Assembly: GCF_023195515.1 (NCBI RefSeq)
Contig: NZ_JALPKR020000002.1
Span: 5,433,001-5,497,000, forward strand
DNA: 64,000 nucleotides
Reading direction: 5' to 3'
DNA from: Variovorax sp. S12S4
Lineage (GTDB): Bacteria; Pseudomonadota; Gammaproteobacteria; Burkholderiales; Burkholderiaceae_C
This document shows, in pieces, positions 51,946-60,381 of this stretch (within the stretch, counting starts at the first letter, position 1; each line of letters opens with the position of its first letter). Under the pieces are notes generated by a model that saw only the letters and a list, made by a program, of their open reading frames with translations, was not told the origin of the DNA and did no database searches. A program made the position numbers and the translations under genes.

Positions 51946-53073
51946 TCAGAAGAGATGCCGCACGCCGAGCTCCCAGCCCGACGAGCGGCGGCCACCGGCC
52001 GGTGCCACGCCGCCACTGACGACATAGCGCGCCTGGCCGCTGTTCATGAGCCGCGCGTAGGTGCCATAGAGCGCGGTGCGTTTGGAGAGGTTGTGCACAT
52101 AGCCGATGCCGAACTGCCGCGCATCGTCGCGGTTGCGCGGCATGCCGTTGGCGTTGCGCAGGCTCTCGTCGCTGCGGTCGTCCAGGTAGGCGTAGCTCAC
52201 GCGGATTCGGCCAACCTCGAAGGCCGGAACGTGCGCGCCGATCTCGGCGGTGTTCTTGCGCACCGTGCCGGTGGCGAGCTTCACGGTCACCTTGTTGTAG
52301 AGCGCAAAGAACTTCGCAAAGCCGACGTCCCATGTGCCGCCGATGTTGGCGTGCGTGTAGTTGCCGATGGTGGCGGTCGCGTCGTAGTGGGTGCGCGTCA
52401 CGGCGGCGGCAATGTCGAATGCGCCCGAGGCGAATCCGAAGCGCGCACCGGCAAAGTTGCCGTCGTCGCGGTTGGGCGCGGTGGAATCGTTCTCGCCCGT
52501 GCCGATCATCGCCATGCCGTAGAAGCCGCCGAGCCCGGCCGGCAACCAGTAGCTCACCGTGTTGCTGCCCGTGATGGCCGAAGGGAGCGGCCCTGTGCCC
52601 GAGCCCGCGAACGTGAGGTTGCCCGCGCGCGCCACGCCGTTGGCGTTGAAGGGGTCGAAGTAGATGCTGTTGTAGTGCGTGGGAATGAAGTCGCGGCCCA
52701 GGCGCAGTTCACCCATCTTCTGGTGCGAGAGGCTCACGAAGGACATGCGGTCGAAGGTGATCGGCCCCGCCACGCCCGCGCCGCTCGTCTGGTTGTTGCT
52801 GTTGCTCGCGCGGCCGGTGCCGGTGTCGGGGTTCAGGCTGCCCTCGAGCCAGAAGCCTGCGCGCAAGCCGCCGCCCAGGTCTTCGGTGCCGCGAAATCCG
52901 AGCCGGCTCGTTGAAAGCCCGCCGTTCGATAGCGCCTTGACCGAGCCGCCGCCATCGCCGTTGGTGTACTGGATACCGAGGTCCATCACGCCGAACACGG
53001 TCACGCTGGATTGCGCATGCGCCGCGCCGCTGCTCGCAAGCCCTAGCGCTGACCACATCAAAATCTTCTTCAT
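51946..53073 (-). CDS. Gram-negative trimeric porin
   Basis: A 375-residue outer-membrane barrel of the beta-proteobacterial porin family. It has a signal (ILMWSALGLASSGAAHAQ), then SSVTVFGVMDLGIQYTNG, SRLGFRGTEDLGGGLRAGFWLEG and the terminal Phe of GVRHLF needed for outer-membrane insertion. It likely admits the substrate that the Bug protein and dehydratases handle. It is 120 bp behind the dehydratase gene. Confidence 0.93.
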   Translation of the reverse strand: MKKILMWSALGLASSGAAHAQSSVTVFGVMDLGIQYTNGDGGGSVKALSNGGLSTSRLGFRGTEDLGGGLRAGFWLEGSLNPDTGTGRASNSNNQTSGAGVAGPITFDRMSFVSLSHQKMGELRLGRDFIPTHYNSIYFDPFNANGVARAGNLTFAGSGTGPLPSAITGSNTVSYWLPAGLGGFYGMAMIGTGENDSTAPNRDDGNFAGARFGFASGAFDIAAAVTRTHYDATATIGNYTHANIGGTWDVGFAKFFALYNKVTVKLATGTVRKNTAEIGAHVPAFEVGRIRVSYAYLDDRSDESLRNANGMPRNRDDARQFGIGYVHNLSKRTALYGTYARLMNSGQARYVVSGGVAPAGGRRSSGWELGVRHLF

Positions 53074-53193
53074 GGTTTTCTTGTCTCCTGCTTCTTCTCT
53101 TGGTTGAAAAACTCGGAACGCGCGCAGGGCTGCGCCACCGGGTGCGCACGGGGGTGCGCGCCGGTCGGCGAAGGCCGGGGTAAAAAGGTGCTG

Positions 53194-54898
53194 CTAGCCG
53201 GAAGGCCCGGGTCGTTCGGTGCGCACGAGCACGGCGCCCTTGGACAGCGGGCTCACGTTGCGCCGGTATTGCTGCAGCCAGCCGGTGTCGAAGGCGGGGG
53301 CGGCGCCTGCCAGTCGGCGCGGCGCGCCTGCAGCTCCGCATCGGTCAATGCAATGTCGAGGCGGCGCGCGTCCAGGTCGATGGTGATCACGTCGCCATCG
53401 CGCACCAGCCCCAGCGGCCCGCCGAGCGCAGCTTCGGGCGAGACCTCGGCCACCACAAGCCCCTTGCAGACCAGGCCTGAAAGATGCCCGTCGGTCAGGA
53501 TCGCGACCTGGTCGCCCAGGCCCGCGCCGTCGATGGCGAACACCACGCGCGAGGCGCCGCCGCCCATCGCCGGGCCGCCGCAGGCACCGGCGCCGCGCAT
53601 CACGACCACCTGGCCCGGCACGATCTCCCCCTTTTTTCATTGCGGCAATGGCGGCGTCCGAGGTCCAGAAGCACACGGCCGGACCTGTGAAGCTGCGCAC
53701 CTTGCGTTCCACGATGCCGGTCTTGATGAGGCCGGACTCGGGCGCAAGATTGCCGCGCAGCAGCACGATGGCGGGCAGCGGCGCAACCGGGCGATCGATG
53801 GGGCGGATCACCTCTGCGTCGGCAACTTCGGTGCCCTGCAGGTTGTCGGCCACGGTGCCGCCAGTGACGGTGGGCGCGCTCGTGTCGAGCAAGGGCGCAA
53901 GCTGCTTCATGAGCGCGCGGCAGCCGCCTGCCGCCTCGAAGGCTTCGATGCTGTGATCGCCGATCGGCCGCACGCCGGCCAGCACCGGCGTCGTCGGGCC
54001 GAGGCTTTCGAAAAGGCCATACACGTCGACACCGCACTCGCCTTCGGTCGAAACCGCCTGCAAGTGCTTGGCCGTGTTGAGCGAGCCGCCGATGGCCAGC
54101 ACCGCGCGCACCGCGTTGGCGAAGGCGCCGGGCGTGAGGATGTCGCGCGGCTTCAGGTCGTCCCACACCATCTGCACGATGCGTGTGCCGGCCGCGCGCA
54201 CGTCGGCCATCATCTTCGGGCTCAGCGCGGCAACCGGCGCGCTGCCCGGCAAGGCCAGGCCGAGGGCCTCGCAGACGATGTGCATCGAGTTGGCCGTGCC
54301 CAGGCCCGAGCACACGCCCGGGCCACGGATCGCCTCGCGGCTCATGCCCACGAGTTCTTCGACCGGCAGGTGGCCCGTGACGGCATGCATCGCGCCGATG
54401 AAAACTTCCTCGATGTCTATGTGCTTGCCGCGGTACTCGCCGCTGGGCTGGTAGCCGCAGGGCACGAGCAACGTCGGAATGTTGAGCCGCGCCGCCGCCA
54501 TGAGCTGGCCCGGCACGGTCTTGTCGCACGAGGTGAGGCACACCATGCCGTCGAGCTGCGCGCCCTCCACCGCCACTTCGATGTCGTTGGTGACCAGGTC
54601 TCGCGCACCCAGCATGTAGGCGCCGCGTGCACCCGCGCCGGTGATGAAGTCGCTGGGCGCTGCCGTGCGGATCTCGAACGGCACGCCGCCCGCCGCGCGG
54701 ATCGCGGTCTTGATTTCCGCCGCCACCTTGTCAAGGTGGCTGGAAGCAAGCCGCGAGTTCGGACGAGCTGTTGACGATGGCGATCTTCGGCTTCTCGCAG
54801 TCTTCTTCCGGAATGCCGAGCGCGCGCCAGTGCGCATTGCGCACTGACCAAAGATAAGAGCCGCGCGGAAAGTTGCTGCGCAGGGGGCGGGTGGTCAT
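53194..54898 (-). pseudogene. IlvD/Edd-family dehydratase, three frameshifts
   Basis: The restored product (about 568 residues) has the family landmarks: SYLWSVRNAHWRALG, CDKTVPGQLMAAARL, GPGVCSGLGTANSMH, RGAGACGGPAMGGG and LTDGHLSGLVCKG with the Fe-S cysteines. It would dehydrate a sugar acid or dihydroxy acid. Breaks: an extra G at 54738-54739, an extra C in the five-C run 53627-53631 and a missing base in the five-G run 53296-53300 (plus-strand reading). Two of these lie in homopolymers, so the gene may be intact in the cell. Its ATG overlaps the aconitase X small-subunit stop. Confidence 0.8.
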
Positions 54899-55347
54899 GG
54901 GCGGTCTCCGGGTTTGTTCTTCTTGGTGATCTCGATCACGCCGCGGTCGGCGTCCACGCGCACCCAATCGCCGGTCTCGATGCATTCCAGAGGGTCGCGC
55001 TCGAAGTCGGTCATCGAAGGCGAGTGCGTCACCACCGCGCCCAGCGCCATCTTGGTGGTCATCTCATTGAACAGGAAGGCCGCGGGCGCGGAGTTCATGA
55101 GCCGCGTCATGTGGAACATGGCCGACCAGCCCGACGAGCCCTTGGCCCCCGGAAACACGAGCACCTTGCCCGCAAAGCTCTGGCCGCGCAGCTCGTGCCG
55201 CGTCTCGATGACGGTGCCGGTGCGCGGATCGATGCCGCCCCAGCCCGAGATGCGGTCGCGCGTGACGAGTGCCTCGCCTTCGGCCACGCCGCCGACCACC
55301 TTGCGGCCGCGGATGACGAGCGTGGATGTGTTGTCGCGCGCATTCAT
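54895..55347 (-). CDS. Aconitase X swivel (small) subunit, DUF126
   Basis: A 150-residue protein with the swivel-domain pattern: LVIRGRKVVGGVAEGEALVTRDRISGWGGIDP, then AGKVLVFPGAKGSSGWSAM and IETGDWVRVDADRGVIEI. In two-gene aconitase X enzymes it forms the active site with the large subunit at 55473. AAGGAG lies 7 bases before the ATG, inside a hairpin repeat. Confidence 0.9.
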   Translation of the reverse strand: MNARDNTSTLVIRGRKVVGGVAEGEALVTRDRISGWGGIDPRTGTVIETRHELRGQSFAGKVLVFPGAKGSSGWSAMFHMTRLMNSAPAAFLFNEMTTKMALGAVVTHSPSMTDFERDPLECIETGDWVRVDADRGVIEITKKNKPGDRP

Positions 55348-55353
55348 GGTTTT

Positions 55354-55454
55354 GCTCCTTCCCCTTTCGGGGAAGGTTGGGATGGGGGCAGCCAGAGCGC
55401 TCGATGGATGCGCCGCATGCCCCCACCCCTGCCCTCCCCAGAGGGGGAGGGAGA
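55354..55454. repeat. Paired-hairpin (REP-like) repeat between the aconitase X genes
   Basis: Two related inverted arms, 55354-55390 and 55418-55454. The first holds a perfect stem CCTTCCCC/GGGGAAGG with a TTTC loop (55357-55376); the second CCCTCCCC/GGGGAGGG (55432-55451). The arrangement is that of a bacterial interspersed palindrome. It carries the Shine-Dalgarno of the small subunit. Confidence 0.7.
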
Positions 55455-55472
55455 AAGTCCGGAGAGCGAGCT

Positions 55473-56768
55473 TCATTGCATGTCTCCATTCCACCGCCCG
55501 GTGCACGCCGCATCAATGCATTCCGCCGTGCTGCCGAACCACGCCTGCACGCCAAGAATGGCGGGCAGGTAGTGCGCCTGCTTGGCCGAGTCGAGTGCCA
55601 CGGTCTTCGTGCCCTTGGGCACAGCGCGGCTCATGGCGGAGCAGCTGTCGGTCATGAGGATGCCGCCCGCGTCCTCGATGATCCTGGTGTAGCCGTTGCG
55701 GTCGGCCAGCGACTTGATGGCGCGTGGCGTGAAGATCCACAGCTCGCAATCGGGGTGCACCTTGCGCCCTTCGATGAGCTGCGCGGCCTCCCAGATCTGC
55801 TCGATGGTGTAGTGCGGGCAGCCGAGCATCACGTACTGCACCTCGGCCTCCCTGCCGGTCGCGTTGATCTTCTCGTAGGTGGCGCGGCGCTCGGCCTCGC
55901 CGTAGCGCAGCACCTCCACCGGTGCACGGCCGCCGAGCGCCTGCTCCAGTGTGAGCGCCTCGGGCGTGACGCCGGCAATGTGGTACATCTCCACGCCGCC
56001 TGAAGACGATGCCGCCGCGCCGAAGTGCTTGAGCCGCGGCAGGTTGGGTACGCGGCCAATGCCGCGCCTGCTGTGCACCACCGGCACGCGCTCCTGCACG
56101 TGCTCGCCGATGTAGTAGCCGAGCAGGCCCCAGTCCTGCACTGATTCAACCTGGACCTCGAGCTCGACCACATGCGTGGCGCGGCGGTTCTCGTCGAGGT
56201 GATAGCCCCAGTAGGGAATGCGGCCGGTGAGCATGGCCGCGCCGGTGCTCTCGCGCCCTTCGGTATTGGTGCGCGCACCGAGCACCGAGTTGCAATACAC
56301 CACGGCCGACGATTCCATCCACGCGCAATGCTCGCCGCGCGTGGGGATGTTGCCGACCTGGTAGGGCGTGCAGGTGTTCATGATCTGCGCGCCGAGGCCC
56401 GCCGCATGGCGCTCGCTCTTGTTGTAGAACTGAACGATCTCCTCGCTCACGCCCATGCGCTCGGGCTGGCCGGGGTCGAAGCCCAGCTGCAGGTGGCTGG
56501 TGAAGACCTTGAACTTTGGAATCTCGACGGTCTCCTGGCTGTCGAGGCTGAACTCGGAGAACACCGCGTCCATGCCGCCGCCCTTGGCCAGCGCAAAGTC
56601 ACGCTGGAACGGCGTGGTCGAGGTGATGGTGGCGCAGACGTTGCGCGTCTCGACCAGCCGCTCGGCGCCCAGCGCTTCGCCATAGCGCATCAAGAGGTCC
56701 ATCGCCTTCTGCACGGCCGGTCCGTCTCGGCCGTCCATCATGGCTTTTTCTTCATCGCTCAGGTGCAT
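55473..56768 (-). CDS. Aconitase X catalytic (large) subunit, DUF521
   Basis: A 431-residue protein of the aconitase X family: MHLSDEEKAMMDGRDGPAV start, NTCTPYQVGNIPTRGEHCAW, VVYCNSVLGARTNTEGR, LGCPHYTIEQIWEAA and MTDSCSAMSR, which carry the Fe-S cysteines and substrate residues. Known bacterial members are cis-3-hydroxy-L-proline dehydratases; archaeal ones act on mevalonate 5-phosphate. The substrate here is not settled. Start 56768 has GGAG nine bases upstream. Confidence 0.92.
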   Translation of the reverse strand: MHLSDEEKAMMDGRDGPAVQKAMDLLMRYGEALGAERLVETRNVCATITSTTPFQRDFALAKGGGMDAVFSEFSLDSQETVEIPKFKVFTSHLQLGFDPGQPERMGVSEEIVQFYNKSERHAAGLGAQIMNTCTPYQVGNIPTRGEHCAWMESSAVVYCNSVLGARTNTEGRESTGAAMLTGRIPYWGYHLDENRRATHVVELEVQVESVQDWGLLGYYIGEHVQERVPVVHSRRGIGRVPNLPRLKHFGAAASSSGGVEMYHIAGVTPEALTLEQALGGRAPVEVLRYGEAERRATYEKINATGREAEVQYVMLGCPHYTIEQIWEAAQLIEGRKVHPDCELWIFTPRAIKSLADRNGYTRIIEDAGGILMTDSCSAMSRAVPKGTKTVALDSAKQAHYLPAILGVQAWFGSTAECIDAACTGRWNGDMQ

Positions 56769-56824
56769 GACCTGTGTCTCCGTTCTTGTGTTTGCAGTCG
56801 TGGGGTCGGCCCGCGCCGTGCCCG

Positions 56825-57673
56825 CTAACCCGGTGAAGGCGTAGGCGTGGGCACATGCCCGCCGATGTCGCGCGCAATGGTCAGCGCAATGTCGTGCAGG
56901 CGCGGTGCCAGTTCGTTGCGCAGGCGCTCTTCGGTGAACACGAAAGCCGCGCCGCCGCCGTTGAGCGACATCACTTCGCCGTCGGGCCCGATGAGGGGCA
57001 CCGACACCGAATTGATTTCGCGGTGGAATTCGCCGAGCGAGAGGCAGTAGCCCAGCCGCCGCGCTTCGCCGACGGCGCGGGTCATGCCGGGCGCGATGCT
57101 GTCCCACTCTGGGCCGCGCAAGAGGCGCATCGAATCGATGAGCTGGTTGCGCTGCGCCTCGGGCAACGCCGAGAGGTACGCGCGGCCCAGGGCCGAATTG
57201 GCCAGCGGCGCGCGCGAGCCCACATCGAGCCGCGCCGAGAGCATCGACGAGCGCGGCCGGCAAGCCTCGATCAGCACCATCTCCATGCCGTCGCGTATGG
57301 CCAGGTAGACCGAGGCGCCCACCTCCTCCGCCATCGCCTGCATGCTGGGCCGCGCGGCGGCGCGCACGTCGAGGCTGCCCAGGAACACGCGCGACAGCGA
57401 CACCACGCCGGGCCCGAGCATGAAGCGGTCGGCCACCTGCGCGGCCTTGAGCATGCCCATGGAGAGCAACGTGGCGACGAGCCTGTTGACCGTGGGGCGC
57501 GGAATGCCGGTCATGCGCGCGATGTCGGCATGGCCCAGCACGGGGCGCTCTTCGCTGAAGCAGCGCAGCACCGAGATGCCGCGCTCCAGCGCGCTCACGG
57601 TGTCGGAGCGGTCGCCGCGCGCATCGGCGGCTTCCGATGCGGAAAAAGAGGTGTCGTTTTTTTCAGTGGACAT
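56825..57673 (-). CDS. IclR-family transcriptional regulator
   Basis: About 282 residues. The winged helix is SALERGISVLRCFSEERPVLGHADIARMTGIPRPTVNRLVATL; the effector domain follows with GASVYLAIRDGMEMVLIE and SRAPLANSALGRAYLSAL. It is placed inside the catabolic operon and is its likely local regulator. Start 57673 is preferred as homology starts soon after; 57742 is possible. Confidence 0.9.
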   Translation of the reverse strand: MSTEKNDTSFSASEAADARGDRSDTVSALERGISVLRCFSEERPVLGHADIARMTGIPRPTVNRLVATLLSMGMLKAAQVADRFMLGPGVVSLSRVFLGSLDVRAAARPSMQAMAEEVGASVYLAIRDGMEMVLIEACRPRSSMLSARLDVGSRAPLANSALGRAYLSALPEAQRNQLIDSMRLLRGPEWDSIAPGMTRAVGEARRLGYCLSLGEFHREINSVSVPLIGPDGEVMSLNGGGAAFVFTEERLRNELAPRLHDIALTIARDIGGHVPTPTPSPG

Positions 57674-57748
57674 GGAAGAACCCGTTGCAAGACTCAAGAC
57701 TCTGCAATGTAGAGGCTCGCGGGAAAGGTCGGCCGGACTCATGGCAAG

Positions 57749-59215
57749 TCATTCAGACGCCGGCTTCGGCAACGCAGCCGCTGCCGCCGGCGCATGCGCG
57801 CCCTGCCCGGCACCGGCGCGCAGGTAAACGCCCTGCGCGAGCAGCGCCGACTGCAGCGCGCCCACGTCGACAAGGCGCGGCTCGATGCCGCCCTGCGAGG
57901 CCAGCGCCGCCGCCACGCCGGCCGCCTGCCCGGTGATCCAGCACTGCGGAATCTCGCGCATGAAGCCGTGCGAGTTGCGGTCGCATGAAATATGGCGCCC
58001 GCAAGCCACCAAGCCGTCGAGCTGCTGCGGCACCAGCGCGCCGTAGGGAATGGAGATGTTCGGAAACTTGGGCGACACCGCGGGCGTCACGCCCACTTCG
58101 TCGGCCAGCGCCACGCCGTCAGGCCACTGGCTGCGCAGCATGGCGCCCACACCGGTGAGGCGCCGCGCATGGCGCACGCCGATCTGCGGTGCGCTGAGCA
58201 TCAGGTAGGCATCCTCGAAGCCAGGCGCATGCGCCTTGAAGTAGTCCAGGTGCGCGGCCATGGCGCGGTGCGAGCGCACCTCCACGGCCGTGAGGTCGTC
58301 CACGTCCAGCGCCGAGTAGCCCGACTGGCGCGGCCCCATGAACAGCGCCACATCGTTGCGCCATGAAACGAACGGCCGCTCGAACAGGCCGCACACTTCG
58401 CGCCCGCGTGCCATGAAGGCGGTGAACGCCTCGGGCTGGCCGGCCTTGAATTCGATCCAGCGGTTCATGTCCACGCCGCCGAAGAGCCACGAGGTGTTCA
58501 TGCAGTGGTGCACGTCGGCTTCCTCGATGTCGTTCACGTAGGCGGCACCGGCACGCGCGAACAGGTCGCCGTCGCCCGTGGCGTCGACCACCACGTCGGC
58601 CATGATCGCCATGCGGCCTTCCTTGCTCTCGAAGACCACGCCCTTCACGGCGCCGTCCTGCACGATGGGAATGGCCGCCCACGAGTGGTAGATGAGCTTG
58701 ACCTTGCGCTCCAGCACGATCTCCTGCGAGAGCAGCTTGAGCCGCTCGGGGTCGATGGTGGGCGACCAGGTCACCACGCCGTGATAAGCGGCCGTGCGCT
58801 GCGACCAGTGCGCGGCCTTGGCCGTGTCTTGCGAGCCCCAGTCTTCCCTTGCGGGGCCGGCAATGGCATCGGCCGGCAGGCGGTCGAACAGTTCTTCGGC
58901 AAAGCCGCGGATCACCAGCTTGCCTTCCCAGTCGGTCATGCGGTCGATCCAGATCACGAGGCCGCCGGTGGAAAGCCCGCCCAGGTGGTTGTAGCGCTCG
59001 AGCAGCGCCACGTCGGCACCGGCACGGGCGGCAGCTGCGGCGGCCGCGGTGCCCGAAGGGCCGCCGCCCACCACCAGCACGCCGCAGCGGTGGTAGACCG
59101 GAATGTTCTTGCCGGGCTCGGCCCAGGTGCCGTGGTCAGGGCGCTTGACGCGGCTGTCGCGGTCGAAGATGTCGGAGCTGAGGATGCGTTCGTCGGTGCG
59201 GACGACAGTTTTCAT
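57749..59215 (-). CDS. FAD-dependent oxidoreductase (FAD_oxidored family)
   Basis: A 488-residue flavoprotein. The dinucleotide fold CGVLVVGGGPSGTAAAAAAARAG and LLERYNHLGGLSTGGLVIW are diagnostic; VVVDATGDGDLFARAGA is the second FAD contact. The end of the protein has CGRHISCDRNSHGFMREIPQCW. It is the first gene of the minus-strand catabolic run. The oxidised substrate is unknown. ATG 59215 is chosen over 59260 because the conserved part begins there. Confidence 0.88.
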   Translation of the reverse strand: MKTVVRTDERILSSDIFDRDSRVKRPDHGTWAEPGKNIPVYHRCGVLVVGGGPSGTAAAAAAARAGADVALLERYNHLGGLSTGGLVIWIDRMTDWEGKLVIRGFAEELFDRLPADAIAGPAREDWGSQDTAKAAHWSQRTAAYHGVVTWSPTIDPERLKLLSQEIVLERKVKLIYHSWAAIPIVQDGAVKGVVFESKEGRMAIMADVVVDATGDGDLFARAGAAYVNDIEEADVHHCMNTSWLFGGVDMNRWIEFKAGQPEAFTAFMARGREVCGLFERPFVSWRNDVALFMGPRQSGYSALDVDDLTAVEVRSHRAMAAHLDYFKAHAPGFEDAYLMLSAPQIGVRHARRLTGVGAMLRSQWPDGVALADEVGVTPAVSPKFPNISIPYGALVPQQLDGLVACGRHISCDRNSHGFMREIPQCWITGQAAGVAAALASQGGIEPRLVDVGALQSALLAQGVYLRAGAGQGAHAPAAAAALPKPASE

Positions 59216-59247
59216 GGATAGGTGTCTTGGATGGGCTGTTTCGTCGT

Positions 59248-59303
59248 ATTTTGATTTCAATGTTCATTTTGTCAAACACAAAAGGTAGAAAATGGCACCT
59301 TTT
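59248..59303. promoter_or_regulatory. Divergent promoter region with 7-bp inverted repeat
   Basis: AAAAGGT (59280-59286) and ACCTTTT (59297-59303) form a perfect inverted repeat with a 10-bp spacer. Just beyond it, on the minus strand, TTGACA (59275-59270) and CAAAAT (59253-59248) are spaced 16 bp. The site lies in the 167-bp gap between the oxidoreductase and the divergent Bug genes, and is the best operator candidate for the IclR protein of the cluster. Confidence 0.5.
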
Positions 59304-59382
59304 CGGGGTATTCCCTAGAGTATGTGGATTTTTCTGGTTTTCTAAATCAATATAAGAAGAACATACATAAACGGAGACATCG

Positions 59383-60381
59383 ATGAAGAAACCTCGCGGC
59401 ACCCGCCGTGCGTTCGGCGCTGCGCTCGGCGCGGCGGCCTTGCTGGGCTTGGCGCCCTTGGCCCTGGCGCAAGACTTTCCGGTGCGCGGCGGCAAGCCGA
59501 TACGCATCGTGGTGGGCTTTACCGCCGGCGGCGGCACCGATGCGCAGGCGCGCATCGTGGCGCAGAAGCTCGGCGAGGTGCTGGGCACCGGCGTGATCGT
59601 CGACAACAAGCCAGGTGCCAGCACCATGCTCGCCGCAAGCGAGGTGGCGCGCGCGCTGCCCGACGGCTACACGCTGCTCTACGCGCCCTCTTCGACCATG
59701 GCGCAGAACCCGCACACCTTCTCGCAGGTGCCCTACGACCCGTTCAAGGACTTCACCGCCATTTCGATGGGCGGACGCGGACCGCTGGTGCTCTCGGTGA
59801 GCACCACCGTGCCGGCCAGCAACGTGAAGGAGCTCATCGCCTACGTGAAGGCCAACCCGGGCAAGGTGAGCTACGCCTCCTTCGGCGCGGGCACCTCGTC
59901 GCACATCTACGGCGAAGCCTTCGTGAAGAAGGCCGGCATCGACGCGGTGCACATTCCCTACAAGGGCGGCTCGGACGCGGCCAAGGACCTGATCGGCGGC
60001 CGCGTGCAGTACATGTTCGATTCGGCCTCGTCGGCCCTCATCACCTCGGGCACCGGCAAGGTGAAGATCCTGGCCATTGCCGCGAACGCGCGCATTGCGG
60101 CCCTGCCCGACGTACCCACCTTCGCCGAGCAAGGCGTGGCGGGGCTCGACCTGCCGAGCTGGCTCGGCTTCTACGGCCCCGCGCACATGCCGGCGCCGGT
60201 GGTTGCCAGGCTCAATGCGGCGCTCACGCAGGTGCTGGCGATGCCGCAGGTGCGCGACTTCTACCGCTCGGGCGGCTACGAAGCCGGCGCCTCCACGCCG
60301 GAGGAATTTGCAAGCGTCACGCGGTCGAGCTACGAGCGCTGGGGCGCGATGGTGCAGCAGGTGGGGTTGGCCAGGCAATGA
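59383..60381 (+). CDS. Bug-family (TctC) solute-binding protein, copy 1
   Basis: A 332-residue periplasmic receptor with a signal peptide (ALGAAALLGLAPLALAQ). Family marks are GKPIRIVVGFTAGGGTDAQAR, VIVDNKPGAS, LPDGYTLLYAPSS and HIPYKGGSDAAKDLIGGRVQ. It shares a large part of its sequence with the next gene, which starts inside its stop (ATGA). The pair is divergent from the catabolic operon and probably brings in its substrate. Confidence 0.92.
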   Translation: MKKPRGTRRAFGAALGAAALLGLAPLALAQDFPVRGGKPIRIVVGFTAGGGTDAQARIVAQKLGEVLGTGVIVDNKPGASTMLAASEVARALPDGYTLLYAPSSTMAQNPHTFSQVPYDPFKDFTAISMGGRGPLVLSVSTTVPASNVKELIAYVKANPGKVSYASFGAGTSSHIYGEAFVKKAGIDAVHIPYKGGSDAAKDLIGGRVQYMFDSASSALITSGTGKVKILAIAANARIAALPDVPTFAEQGVAGLDLPSWLGFYGPAHMPAPVVARLNAALTQVLAMPQVRDFYRSGGYEAGASTPEEFASVTRSSYERWGAMVQQVGLARQ

